DNA of 64,000 bases. Origin: Terebella lapidaria. Lineage: Eukaryota > Annelida > Polychaeta > Terebellida > Terebellidae. The position numbers and the translations under genes were made by a program. Shown here piece by piece: positions 20,582-32,239 of this stretch (positions within the stretch are counted from its first letter, which is position 1; each line of letters starts with the position of its first letter). Below the pieces are notes generated by a model. The model worked only from the letters and a program-made list of their open reading frames with translations, searched no databases and had not been told where the DNA came from. The stretch covers positions 19,561,809 through 19,625,808 of the forward strand of contig OX424559.1 of NCBI GenBank assembly GCA_949152475.1. The letters are read 5' to 3'.

Positions 20582-23500
20582 ATGGATAATACGTTGAAAC
20601 TTTATTCACTGAATGTCAGAGGCCTGAAATCAGACAACAGAAAGAGGAGCAATATCTTTAGACACTTCATGACTAAACAAAATGCAATTATCTTCCTGCA
20701 AGAGACTCATAGTTGCCATGAAAACGAAAGTACATGGAATTCCGAATGGCCAGGAAAAATTGTATATGCCCATGGAACCTCTAGATCGAAAGGTGTACTA
20801 ATATTACTGCCTGAAAAAGTTGACTACACCATAAACGAAACTGTCACTGATCCCTATGGCCGGTATATATTTATGGACATAAGTTTATTTAATACCAGAT
20901 ATATGTTAGTAAATCTGTACTCGCCAACCCAAGTTAATGAAAATGCACAAGTTCAGTTTTTAAGCAAAGTAGAAAATTACCTTTCCCTGCATGACGATAA
21001 AAATATTATTATAGGTGGAGACTTGAACATTGCCCTAAATCCTATGATTGACAAGGAAGGTGGAAATAGACACCGAACTTCATGTCCTAAATACAGATCA
21101 AATATTTTATCCCTTCTCGATACATACAGTCTTTGCGATGCTTGGAGAACGATGCATGACAATGAAAAAATGTTCACTTGGCATTGTAAGACAAAACAGA
21201 TTTTTAGTCGTCTTGATTATTGGCTTATATCAGAAAACGTTATGAACCAGATGAAAACTGTAAATATACTTCCCACACATTTATCTGACCACAATATTAT
21301 ACACTTAGTTATAAACCACCCTAACTTAGAAAAGCGAGGACCCTCGTACTGGAAATTCAATTCAGCCTTACTGGTAGATAAACAATATTTAGACCTCGTA
21401 AATAAAACTATTGTGTCCAGCCAACAAAATAACATGACCGCGGACAAAGGTCTTCTATGGGAGATGGTTAAGCTAGACATTCGTACTGTTACAATAAAAT
21501 ACAGTATTAAAAAAAATAAAGAAGCGCAAAAGTACGAAAAAGATCTGAATGAAAAATTAAAAGTGCTGCAAAACCATCTAATGCTAAGTGAGAAAAAAAA
21601 TGATATAATAGAAGAGATAAAGTCGATCGAAAATGAACTGCAAAGTATAGACAAAGAACGAACCAATGGATGTATTATGAGGTCTAAAATAAAGTGGGCT
21701 GAGGAAGGCGAAAAAAACTCTGCTTACTTTCTGAACCTGGAAAAAAAGAATTACTGTAATAAACACATAACTCAATTAGACATTGAAGGTCAAGTAACCT
21801 CGTGTCCTTATAAAATATTGAAAGAAGAAAAACGTTATTATGAAAACTTATATAGTGAAAAGAATGAAATTACCCCAAATGAGAGGTTTAAAAACACAAA
21901 ATGTCTTGTAAAAATTCATAATGTAAAACGCTTGACTGAAGAAGAAAGGGAAAAAACTCAAATAGATATCAACGCCTCTACATGTGCTGAAGCTCTGAAA
22001 CAATTAAAAAACGGGAAAACACCAGGTATCGATGGCTTACCTGCCGAATTCTATAAAGTTTTCTGGCAAAAAATTAAGTTTCTAGTGACAGATTCTATAA
22101 GATATGCGCTTGTAAAAAATGAGCTCAGCATCAACCAAAAAAGAGGTATTATCACTTTAATCCCCAAAAAGGATAAAGACCGTACATTGCTCAAGAATTG
22201 GCGTCCCTTAAGTCTACTAACAACAGACTATAAAATAATTGCTAAGCTTGTTGCATTAAAGATATCCAAAGTACTAGAAACAATAATACATAGTGATCAA
22301 AATGCTTATATAAAAGGGAGATATATCGGAGAAAACATCAGAACAATAGCAGATGTAGTAGACTATTGCAAGAAAAGGAATGTATCAGGAATTTTACTTT
22401 TGATTGATTTCGAGAAAGCCTTTGATAGCGTTAACTGGGAATTCCTTAAAGAAACTTTAAACCTTTTTAATTTTAGCACAACACCAAACAATGGGTAGAT
22501 ATACTATACACCAACATTCGAAGTACTATTACCAATAATGGATATTTCTCCGAATATTTCAAACTAGAGAGAGGCGTTAGACAAGGCTGCCCACTTTCGG
22601 CATACCTTTTTTTATTAGTTGTTGAAATAATGGCAATTAGCATCAGATCAAATACAGACATTAAAGGCATAAGAGTTAAACAAAGAGAAATTAAATTAAG
22701 TCAACTAGCAGATGACACAACAATTTTTGTAAGCGACTATGAATCCATAAGCCATGTTTTCTCTTCACTGCTCATGTTTCACAAATGTTCCGGGTTAAAA
22801 ACAAACATTGACAAGACATAGGCATTTCTGATCGGAAAACATATGAGGTTCAAGGATGAGCATGATCTAAACTGGGACACCGAACCTATTAACACTTTAG
22901 GTATGTGGATTTGCAAGAACGACATCGATAATTATAGGTATAACTTTGAACCTAAAATACAAAAAATAAAGAAACTATTAAATATATGGAAACAACGAAA
23001 TCTATCTTTAAAGGGAAAAATTACAATCATCAATAGCCTAGCGTCATCTATGATAGTGTACCCTTGTACAACGATACACAAACCAGAACGAGCTATAAAA
23101 GAGGTAAACGAACTGTTCTACAAGTTCTTGTGGAATGGAAAAACATCCAAAATAGCAAAAAGCACCATAATTAGGGAAGTTAAAAAAGGGGGGCTTGAAA
23201 TGATAGATATGGAAAGTAAGATAATGTCATTAAAATTTACGTGGTTGAAACGTGCCGTCCTGAATCCGGGATCAGCATGGAAGTCAATTTTAGATGATAT
23301 GCTAGGAACTATCTCCTTTGACTATCTTATCAGGTGTAAAAATCCTGACCCGAATATGCTAGCCAAAATACCTTTATTTTACAAAGATATTTTATTAAAA
23401 TACTGGAAATTGAATGAATATGTTCCAACAAACGCTCAAGAAATCCGAAATGAAAACCTGTGGTTTAATAACAATATCCCCATTGGAAATAAACCGGTAC

Positions 23501-24378
23501 TTTGGACTAGGTGGTATAACAAAGGTATAAAATATGTCGGCGATCTTTTTGATGAAACTGGATCTATTTATTCTTTGAACGATTTCAATGGGAAATATAA
23601 CACGAAATGCAATTTTCTAGATCATCATAAAATCATACTTGCCATCCCGAGCGAATGGAAAAATATTCTGAGAAACAAACAAAACATGGCAGTTGATAAA
23701 AATAGTTTATACTCAATCACTTTCAAACATGAAAAACATTGTATGTCGCTCAGCAAAATCTCTTCTAAACTTATATACTGGCTAATAGTTGGTGTGAAAA
23801 CTAATAAGTTGAACCCCACTTGTTTACAAAGATGGAGTAGGACATTTAATTTAGTTTATTCTGACACAATATGGGAAGAGTTTTTCACAATGTCTTTCAT
23901 AACATGTCGACAACCATATTTGCAATCATTTCAATATCGTATACTGCACAGAATTGTACCATGTAATGAGTGGCTATATATCAGAAAAATTACATCAACT
24001 AACATATGTGCACACTGTGATCTCAAAGAATCAGACAATCTAGAACACTATCTGTACTCATGTCCATCTGTTGAACAATTTTGGAAAACCCTAAACGTCT
24101 GGTGGAATAATCTCGATATAACCGATGAAACAACCCTCACGAAACTAGATATATTGTTAGGACGGCTACCGATAAATCAACATATAGTGCTTAATTACAT
24201 CCTCATACTAGCGAAATATTATGTGTATAATTGCAAGCGAAATAGCAACTGTATTTTTTTCTTGCATTTTCTGAAAAAACTAAAGAACAACATCAGCATA
24301 GAAGAAAAAATTAGTATGAAAAATTGCACTGAAAGAAAGTTTCAAGATACTTGGAGATCGCTCTATGATCTGCTGTAA
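20582..24378 (+). pseudogene. LINE ORF2: endonuclease, reverse transcriptase, C-terminal zinc motif
   Basis: Endonuclease about residues 1-235: LYSLNVRGL, FLQETHS, IIIGGDLNIALNP, FSRLDYWLIS, THLSDHNIIH. RT from about residue 440: GKTPGIDGLPAEFY, NWRPLSLLTTDYKIIAK, LLIDFEKAFDSVNWEF, RGVRQGCPLSAYLF, LADDTTIFV (LADD where L1 elements usually have YADD). C-terminal motif CAHCDLKESDNLEHYLYSC. The reading frame is interrupted twice: a frameshift just before the TAG at 22496 (QWVDIL continues in another frame) and an in-frame TAG at 22819. The enzyme nicks target DNA and copies LINE RNA at the nick. With two breaks this copy should be inactive, but it is otherwise well preserved and so fairly young. 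Confidence 0.9.
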
Positions 24379-24643
24379 AGATTATTTTTTTAAGATTATG
24401 ATGTAAACCCCATTATACCGGTATCTTTGGATATTGTGTGGGTCTTTTTTTGCTTTTTACAATTGTTGCTGTTTCATGTCATTTGACATAATGTATATCA
24501 TACAAAAAAAAACGTATTGAAAAGCTTAGGGAATATACGAATAACTGACTGTGTTGTTAAAATGTATCTTTCACTGTGTGTCGCTGTGTACTTTGTAAGA
24601 TTGGATAGAAATAAAATTTCATTAAAAAAAAAAAAAAAAAAAA
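20582..24643 (+). mobile_element. L1/Tx1-type LINE, ORF2 and 3' tail
   Basis: ORF2 followed by a 245-bp 3' UTR and a 20-base poly(A) at 24624-24643. No ORF1 lies immediately upstream and the 5' boundary is not clear; no target-site duplication was confirmed. The clade call rests on an EEP endonuclease at the N-terminus, an L1-like RT, and a C-terminal CCHC-like motif. Confidence 0.85.
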
Positions 24644-25157
24644 GACTTGGCGGAGAGTGGTACACCTCAAAGGCACAAGGTTTTGCGCTTTGCGGCCACG
24701 CTGTCACAGTTGGCGGTACGTGGACTTCCTGACGAATACACATCCGGACGTGGCAATGTGTCTAAATTAGGTACGCCGAGGATGATCCTTCCACATCCGG
24801 TCTGTAAAACAGATATACATTTTGTATTTTTCAACAATCCTCGGAGGACATCAACAAATGCCCACACAGATGACATACTGATGCACAGCAACATTCCTCA
24901 CTTGAAATGAACTATCGTTAATTACAACACAAACAATCTCACGTGGCTAGTAAGGGTGACGTTACAGCAAAATCTTCCTGGTGCACATCAGCAGCAGATG
25001 TTGCCTCACTTTCCTCACGGGGTCCATCCGTGTTGTCCTCAGTTGGAACAGAGGGAGATCTGTTGTCAAAATATGTGCACATTTTATTCGGTGCAGTGCA
25101 TGCACATGTTACAAGTAATCTATACTTGGTCTTATTCTTGTATACCCATTGTCATTT
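24644..25157. other. 3' region of the Schlafen gene, with poly(A) signal
   Basis: Between the LINE tail and the Schlafen stop codon. A minus-strand AATAAA at 25083-25088 lies about 70 nt past the stop and can serve as the polyadenylation signal. A further open minus segment behind a possible acceptor (24670-24808) is too weak to call. Confidence 0.5.
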
Positions 25158-28040
25158 TCATTCACACAAATAACTCGTTTTAAGTTTGTTTGGCTTGATT
25201 AATGAATTGAATTCACACCTGCCAAATCCAAGCTTTTCAACAGCTTCCCTGCCATATGGTCCCTGGTAGACGATATCCACACGACAGAGGGCTCTGGATA
25301 CCACCTGGATTAGATGCCGCTTGTCTGACAGATAGTCCAGTGTTTCGTGACTCATGCCATGGTGGATGACATAGATGAGAACTTTGGTCTCCAGTCCAGT
25401 GAAGTTCTTCAGAGTGTCTACAATGATTCCCTTCACTGGCGAAACATCTGCCATGTGCACCCTGTACTTGGGATATTTGTTCTCAAAGTTAGAAATGAAT
25501 CGCTGAACATCATTCTTTCCAAAGAGTTCACCAACTTTAGTTGTGTCAATAACTATGGCAACATCTTCAGGCTCGTATATGTGGGGACCATCAAGTGACT
25601 GACTTTCCACAATGATCCTGTCTGCCAAGTCAACAACATAGTTTGCTAGCTCGACTGCATTATCTCTACGTCTTTCGGATTTCGCAGGTAATATGTGCAG
25701 AATTACATCATCTCCATCGATTCCCAGCCCATTTTCTTTTTTCGCCAGCCATCTCACTAGCTTCTGCTCATCACATATATGCTTTATGAACGAGGCTACT
25801 TTCCTGCAGGAGCGGTGAGACTCTTCCATGGTCAGGCTCCTGTATGTGGTATCACTCTTTCTACAGTAGTCAAGGAATGCAGTGAGTATGTCTGTAGAGC
25901 TCTTAGTATGCTTGGTTTCCTGAATATTGTCAAAGAATATTACCAGGTGTTTTGTGTTGAGCCTCTCCAAGAAGTTATTCCATTGGTATAGTGGCGAGTA
26001 TAACACGTTGTTTTTATCATCCAGTACAACACAGTTCCAAGCCTTGGGCATATCTGGTAGACGTGTCAGGGTCTCGAAGTCTTTAGCAAAGTGAATTTCA
26101 CAAGTGTCTTCAGAACGCATTCGCTCACAGGCAACTTGTGATGAACAGACATAGACAACACTTTTTTGGCCGAATTTCTGAGACATTGCAGCACAGAAGT
26201 TACGAGCGATCCAATTCTTGCCTGCTCCAGAAGGTCCTTGAACTAAAGCATGATTCGCACGACTGAGTTCGAACAAAACCTTTTCTTGCTCTTCTGTCAT
26301 CCTGTGTTGCATCAAGTCTGCCAAAAGCGAATTCTTCACATACGTGTCTCCTGTTAGAAACATCTGTGCTAAGGCTTGACTGACATTGGTGTCTTTCCCA
26401 GCACGCCATGTGAACTGCTGCTGTAGATGATGCATTAGGTCTGGATCTTCTAGACCTTGAAGACCTGTGTCACATATTGCAAAAGCTTTGACATGTATCG
26501 GCTGCTTCACGTTATGACGGATCTTCTCTCCTCTAAACATGTGCTTCAGTGCATATTTCTTCAAAAGAGTAGCAGCTTTCAGACTATATTGATTGCACTC
26601 TGCATCAAAGTTAGGTTTGTACACAGAACATAGCTTTAGACCTTCATATTCAGATGCCATCAGCAGATCCATCACCAATGTTTTTGGAACACTACCCTTA
26701 CTACCATGTTTAAAGGCCTTTGTTATACTGGAAAATGCAATCATCCACGAATACTCGAACATCTGGAAAATCCCACTGAAGACTTTGGCCAGCTCAGAAC
26801 TTTCCCTCCTGACTATTCCACGAAGGACTTCTTCTCTTGGGGTGCATGTCTTGTGGCTGCTTAGTTGGAACATTTCAAAATTGATGACTCCCTTCAAATT
26901 GGCAGTATATTGGTCTCTTTGTGGCAGCATCTCCATTTTCCACACCTCAGATTCTGACCAAGAAAACATCTGTTGTTCATCTCCAATCCCGTTCTGTGTT
27001 TTGTGTCTACTCATTTGCCTTGTCGCACTGGTTACTTCTTCTCCTGCCAGTTCGTCTTGGACTATAAGGTTTACGGGTTCCGTATCAGCAGCACATGTCA
27101 CAAAACTCTTCCAAGCTTCAAAATTCAGCTTTTGAATGTCTCCATCATCACTTATGACAAAACAAGCAGGACACCTCAAAAAGGCCCCCAAACAACACTC
27201 CTCTACTTTCATACCCCAAGCGGCCACTTTGTTCCCATCAATAAATTCATCTAATTTTTTTAGAGACCAGTGTTCCCTATACATGTACTTTGGAAGACCT
27301 CGGGTGGATCCCCAGATCAGTTTGCTGGATGAGTCACCACAAGCCAACCTTATAGTATCCTGAACATGACTGACAGCTTCTTCCAGGTTTGGTATGTTTC
27401 CAATTTTTCCTGTTAATTTTATACATCCACCCTTAGGTGTGTTGGCCAATGCTATCATCATAACTAGTAATTTTTGTGGATTTGAATCATCACATTTCAT
27501 GCAACTTTCATCTGAATCACTGAACTGAATATCAGCGTCACTGCCTGAAGATTTGGTGATTTGAGATAAATCCCGACCTCTGGATGACAAAATTTGCTTG
27601 ATTGTTTGATGGTCTCTAACAGGTTCCGATATGTATCGATGAGTTGTATATGTTGCATAGTCAAATGTCACAGGATCTTTTGATTTGGTGACCATGACAT
27701 AGGCAACGTCAGGCTTCATTGAAGTTAATTTGATATGTTTAAGTTGCTGTCTTGGTATGGTTGGGGACGGGATGGATATGAGAGCGTTCACATCAATGCC
27801 TCTCTGACTGGTAACTTTAATCACTCCGCCGCTGGTGTTCATCAAAGCTGTGAGACAAGCCACATACTCATTCCTTGTTCTTGCCGAGGAAGTGATATCA
27901 TCATAGCTGAACTCGAACATGTATTCAGCCACTGGAAGACCATTCTTGATTGCGTATTTGTTGAGGTCTGCTGCGGTGACATCAATTTGATTACTGTCGT
28001 CTTTTAACCCATCTTCAAGCGTTTCTAATGAAAAAGTAAG
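25158..28040 (-). CDS. Schlafen core and helicase, terminal exon of a membrane-anchored protein
   Basis: A 961-codon exon after acceptor CTTTTTTCCAG, ending in a stop at 25158. Counting from a start at 28055: first Schlafen lobe about 50-130 (CLTALMNTSGGVIKV, the counterpart of ALLNSGGGVIKAE in vertebrate SLFN proteins); second lobe about 185-260 (MIALANTPKGGCIKLTG); a linker; and a superfamily I helicase with Walker A near 605 (QGPSGAGKN, Asn where Thr or Ser is usual), Walker B near 678 (CVVLDDKNN) and a motif VI-like stretch near 921 (VVSRALCRVDIVY). The length matches long Schlafens such as SLFN5 and SLFN11. Those cleave tRNA or act on stalled forks and viral RNA; whether this one does is unknown. 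Phase 0 joins it to the transmembrane exon at 28613-28800. Confidence 0.85.
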   Translation of the reverse strand, partial: LTFSLETLEDGLKDDSNQIDVTAADLNKYAIKNGLPVAEYMFEFSYDDITSSARTRNEYVACLTALMNTSGGVIKVTSQRGIDVNALISIPSPTIPRQQLKHIKLTSMKPDVAYVMVTKSKDPVTFDYATYTTHRYISEPVRDHQTIKQILSSRGRDLSQITKSSGSDADIQFSDSDESCMKCDDSNPQKLLVMMIALANTPKGGCIKLTGKIGNIPNLEEAVSHVQDTIRLACGDSSSKLIWGSTRGLPKYMYREHWSLKKLDEFIDGNKVAAWGMKVEECCLGAFLRCPACFVISDDGDIQKLNFEAWKSFVTCAADTEPVNLIVQDELAGEEVTSATRQMSRHKTQNGIGDEQQMFSWSESEVWKMEMLPQRDQYTANLKGVINFEMFQLSSHKTCTPREEVLRGIVRRESSELAKVFSGIFQMFEYSWMIAFSSITKAFKHGSKGSVPKTLVMDLLMASEYEGLKLCSVYKPNFDAECNQYSLKAATLLKKYALKHMFRGEKIRHNVKQPIHVKAFAICDTGLQGLEDPDLMHHLQQQFTWRAGKDTNVSQALAQMFLTGDTYVKNSLLADLMQHRMTEEQEKVLFELSRANHALVQGPSGAGKNWIARNFCAAMSQKFGQKSVVYVCSSQVACERMRSEDTCEIHFAKDFETLTRLPDMPKAWNCVVLDDKNNVLYSPLYQWNNFLERLNTKHLVIFFDNIQETKHTKSSTDILTAFLDYCRKSDTTYRSLTMEESHRSCRKVASFIKHICDEQKLVRWLAKKENGLGIDGDDVILHILPAKSERRRDNAVELANYVVDLADRIIVESQSLDGPHIYEPEDVAIVIDTTKVGELFGKNDVQRFISNFENKYPKYRVHMADVSPVKGIIVDTLKNFTGLETKVLIYVIHHGMSHETLDYLSDKRHLIQVVSRALCRVDIVYQGPYGREAVEKLGFGRCEFNSLIKPNKLKTSYLCE

Positions 28041-28612
28041 CTGGAAAAAAGACAAGAAAAATATGGGTTATGACAGGGGATTGACAACACTTGGTAGTTG
28101 AATGCTAGTTGAATATTAGTTATAGTTTTTCAAAGGTACATGTAAAATTGAACAAGCATCTCACAATTTGTGTCAACACTACTATGAAAATTCACTCTTG
28201 CGATCTGACAAAATATCTTCAAATAATTTTTTTCACTTGTCATTGCAGACATCTCAGAATTGGCACTATTAATATTCCAATTGAAATGTATATTTTTTAA
28301 AATCCTTGATGAATAGATAATAATTCAATCTCAGAATTTCAACTTGTTTTGTGTCTTGCACATATTTTAAAATATAATATGTATGTGTATTGTCACACAA
28401 CTAAAACCTATAGAATATAAGCTTATATAATATAGGACATAAGCTTATTTCAGGAATGTTGACAGACTGACAGTCCACCATTTCGGTTTTCAATCCAATT
28501 AGATTTGATAGGTGTCATGACTTCACCACTATTCAAGAACTATGGGAAGCCGTTAGAAGTTATCACAGAGTCCACATTTATTTCACTGTTAAGAGATGTG
28601 AAGTGTACATAC
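28041..28612 (-). other. intron between transmembrane and Schlafen exons
   Basis: 572 bp, AT-rich, donor GTATGT and acceptor with polypyrimidine tract. Nothing else seen. Confidence 0.7.
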
Positions 28613-28800
28613 CCCATTTCCCGGCTTCGCAGTTTTCTTTCTTCTCAGATACAGTACTAAGACCAGGATAGTTGCAGTCACGATCAATACCATAGGAACT
28701 CCAACTGCCAGACCAATCTTTGCAGCACTTTTGGAGTACAGCTCCTCGTCCACGGCTGTTGATGGAGCACTCACATCAGGAGTACGTGTATAGTTTGGAA
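28613..28800 (-). CDS. transmembrane exon of the Schlafen gene
   Basis: Acceptor GATTTTGTTACAG, donor GTATGT after AAATGGG. It encodes a juxtamembrane stretch (PNYTRTPDVSAPSTAVDEEL), a single hydrophobic helix of about 24 residues (IGLAVGVPMVLIVTATILVL) and a basic stop-transfer stretch (LRRKKTAKPGNG). NYT is a possible N-glycosylation site. The exon starts in phase 1 and ends in phase 0, matching both neighbours exactly, so the Schlafen part would face the cytoplasm. Confidence 0.8.
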
Positions 28801-29013
28801 CTGTAACAAAATCATCCATACTGCACTTTCCAAACTTGTTCAGGACATGCAATTACCATGATTACATTATATCAAACATGAGAAATATTTTCATTTACGG
28901 TACTCTTTCACCATGTTCACAATTCATCATTGCTTTGAAAGGATACTCATCACTGTTAATAATTGCTTTGAAGAAGTTGTTTATGTATTCTCATTACCAG
29001 CCAGCACACACAC

Positions 29014-29150
29014 CTGAAGTCGACGTAACACCAGGCACGCTCCATGTGACAGCTCGGCTGATGGTGATTGGTGACAGATTCTGCACGGTGAAGACGACAG
29101 TGATGATAAGCTCGGCTGTCTGGGATGGGTCAAGTTCTAATTGAACTTGT
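29014..29150 (-). CDS. extracellular exon of the Schlafen gene
   Basis: Acceptor AAATCCTTCCAG, donor GTGTGT after ACTTCAG. Encodes QVQLELDPSQTAELIITVVF, then TVQNLSPITISRAVTWSVPG; alternating polar/hydrophobic strands suggest a beta-sandwich. NLS is a possible N-glycosylation site. I do not recognise the fold family. Its entry phase is completed by the exon at 60828-60962 and its exit phase by the transmembrane exon. Confidence 0.7.
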
Positions 29151-29206
29151 CTGGAAGGATTTCAAAAATATTCGAAAATATTTAAGAATATTATCAACTT
29201 TTCAAC

Positions 29207-29766
29207 TGTTGTAACACCGGGTTGCCCCGTATGTTACGCCGGGATTATTGTGGGGGAATTAGCCAGTAGAGATTGACAAGTCCATCTTGAATTAAATATA
29301 TTTTATTTTCAATCCATACGTCGGAAATACATATTGACTCTCTGGTCTTCTGACCACCGACTGCCCTCTGGTCACGAACCCTCTCTCGTCATGAATTCTC
29401 CAACTGTCACTTGCTTGCTGCTTATATAGGCATCATGAAATAAGGCCATCTACAGAAGTCTTTGTGACATGGCAGGTCATAAAATATGTGAACGAACATG
29501 ACAATACTTGAAGTGTTTACAGCCATTATACAATTAATTGTTACAATACCAACAAACACACGCTCGGGCAGACACAGACATGCACGCAATTCACACCTTC
29601 AAACACACCATTCATTCCGATTCTAATTCAATCACACATCAAACAGTTCTTATGTAATTCAGACAATTGTACATACATATATTGACGGGTTGTAGAGGGG
29701 TAAATTGGATAATGTTATTAGGGCAATGGCTGACATATTTGAGGGGTTGTAAATACCATTGTAACA
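29207..29766 (-). repeat. LTR copy 1 of the non-autonomous element
   Basis: Starts TGTTGTAACACCGGG, ends CCATTGTAACA. Confidence 0.85.
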
Positions 29767-30019
29767 TATGCCCCTTCTTTAAAAAAAATAGTACTTCCAC
29801 TGTACGATAATAACATAGTTAAAACATGACAAAAATACAAAATGGTATACACACAATTATATACAATATTTACAGTGACGAGCTTTGGACATTGAGCACA
29901 GAATAAATAATGAATTTGATACACATAATAATCCAGAGTTGATATATTCATGTTGTGTTGAGTTATGATATCAATGTTTCCACAAGATAAAATACACGAG
30001 AAAGCAGGAATATACGAAC

Positions 30020-30470
30020 AGAAACATAATCGTGATCATTGACATAGATTATTTAGTGGAATGATTGTATAAATTGTGATAATCATATGATCATACATTC
30101 TCATATTCAATACATTTATAAAGGTAATAGTAATACAATGACATTGAAAATAGCAAAATGTGTGTATACTTTAGGATAAAGTTCCATGTTACACAATTGC
30201 ATTAAAATTCAACATTGTAACAACATATACCAGTATGACATGAAATAATGAGAACATAATCATGATAATTGACACAGATTAATGTAGAATAATGAATGAA
30301 TTGTGATAAATATGGAGAACGATTCTCATATCCGATGCATATAATATTAAGGTAATTAACAGAGATACAATGACATTGAAAATAGCAAAACACGTGTATA
30401 TTATAGGAACAAGATCCATCTTACACAATTGCATTTGAATTCAACATTGTGACCACACGTATACCAATAT
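30020..30470. repeat. two tandem copies of a ~230-bp unit
   Basis: Both halves share GTGATAA, CAATGACATTGAAAATAGCA, and a following ACACAATTGCATT. Internal to the non-autonomous LTR element. Confidence 0.7.
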
Positions 30471-31134
30471 TAAGACATGAGATAATGAGAGTGGTAGACA
30501 CAGATATCAGCGATCAATAGATGATGATGGCGACAGATTCTCACAACTTCCTTTTGCAATCATATATATTATAGGTCTCTAGATATTTTGCGTTGGATCT
30601 GATATTCTCAAGTAAACAATTCAGAGCAGATACATCGATAACACTGATCTCCACACTACCGATAAGTGTATCGAACGAATTATTGAAAACATATAAAATT
30701 TACATTCATGACATTTTGTTGGAACTTACAGATACAATTTTTGACTATTCGGTTTGGTTGATGCTTCCGGCTCACCAGACATCCGCTCGTCAGAGATGTT
30801 GGCGGCCTTTGACGTTTCCCAGCTGTCATCGTCGGTATTTTTGGGGAGATTCCATCCAGTGAGGCTCGTCGTCGTTATCGGGGGATGGATTCGAACCAGT
30901 GTATGACGCGCTGAATGAAGAAGCGCAATGATGATACCTGGAGATGCGAGGAAGGCGCGGCGCGTGGTCTGGCTGCCATTTTCTTCCCGTCTAGATTTCC
31001 TGAGAATCTCAGGTTCGGCATAAGTGGGCTATACATGGTTGAGATGTTCCATGGTTCTGTTTATTTTCTGCTGATGGTTTCAGTAGATCCGTGAGTCCAT
31101 GGCTTGTCGTTGTTTACCCGGATTCTCCACCAGT

Positions 31135-31697
31135 TGTTGTAACACCGGGTTGCCCCGTACGTTACACCGGGATTATTGTGGGGGGAATTAGCCAGTAGAG
31201 ATTGACAAGTCCATCTTGAATTAAATATATTTTATTTTCAATCCATACGTCGGAAATACATATTGGCTCTCTGGTCTTCTGACCACCGACTGCCCTCTGG
31301 TCACGAACCCTCTCTCGTCATGAATTCTCCGACTGTCACTTGCTTGCTGCTTATATAGGCATCATGAAATAAGGCCATCTACAGAAGTCTTTGTGACATG
31401 GCAGGTCATAAAATATGTGAACGAACATGACAATACTTGAAGAGTGTTTACAGCCATTATACAATTAATTGTTACAATACCAACAAACACAAGCTCGGGC
31501 AGACACAGACATGCATGCAATTCACACCTTCAAACACACCATTCATTACGATTCTAATTCAATCACACATCAAACAGTTCTTATGTAATTCAGACAATTG
31601 TACATACATATATTGACGGGTTGTAGAGGGGTAAATTGGATAATGTTATTAGGGCAATGGCTGACATATTTGAGGGGTTGTAAATACCATTGTAACA
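31135..31697 (-). repeat. LTR copy 2 of the non-autonomous element
   Basis: Differs from copy 1 by scattered substitutions and a few single-base indels. Confidence 0.85.
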
Positions 31698-32239
31698 TAA
31701 CCATCAACAATATCAAATCAATCTTCAATAACAATAGATTATTGTGCTTTTGCCTCCACAGAGGACGGACATTTCATATTGGAATGTCTGATCAATAACG
31801 GATAATTATAAAATTTTACTGAGCGTTCCGTTTATGTTCCCCGCCAGCAATACACCAGCAATGCTCACAATATGACTCTACTATATCAAAACTCTAAGAG
31901 ATGAGTGTTTCTGACAGTAGAGATAGACGGAAGCATTGTTTCAACAAAAATCTTTTGAAAGTTGAATGATGAAGTCTATACCCATGATGTGCATACATAA
32001 TTGCATGTGAATGCACAGAAATGTACTTTGCTATAAATCTTAGGCTACCAAGTACTGTACAAACTGGCTATAGTCTTGCACAGCAGAGCATTTGGATTTG
32101 TAATCCATTCCAGTGCAGTGACATGTATTTGAATCTCTTGGATATGTATCCTTGTGCTGATTATTTTAAAGTCAATATCGCCAATGCCATGCATGCCAAT
32201 TACTCAAACACCACAAAGCCATAGCTTTCCAGTTATCAC
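31698..32239. other. intronic sequence, nothing seen
   Basis: AT-rich, with no coding frame or clear repeat boundary. Confidence 0.4.

Larger units (their letters stand above)
29207..31697 (-). mobile_element. non-autonomous LTR element (TRIM/LARD-like)
   Basis: Two direct repeats of about 560 bp (29207-29766 and 31135-31697), TG...CA ended and about 97-98% alike, bracket 1.37 kb with no coding frame. On the minus strand a purine tract (AAAGAAGGGGCATA) precedes one LTR and a primer-like TGGTGGAGAATCCGGG follows the other, so the element runs on the minus strand. No clear target duplication. It lies about 56 bp upstream of the acceptor of exon 29014-29150. It has no genes of its own and must be mobilised by a partner. 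Confidence 0.8.

Noticed and set aside
3221-24378. ORF1-NADAR and the LINE ORF2 as one element split by Gypsy 1
   Set aside because: About 2.6 kb of noncoding, partly duplicated sequence would remain between them, far more than usual for L1-type elements.
24670-24808. Minus-strand open segment after a possible acceptor, downstream of the Schlafen stop
   Set aside because: A plausible acceptor and 46 codons, but the Schlafen exon already has a stop and poly(A) signal; no domain, no support.
29207-31697. Pair of DNA transposon ends
   Set aside because: The repeats are direct, not inverted, with TG...CA ends, a purine tract and a primer-like site, so they are LTRs.
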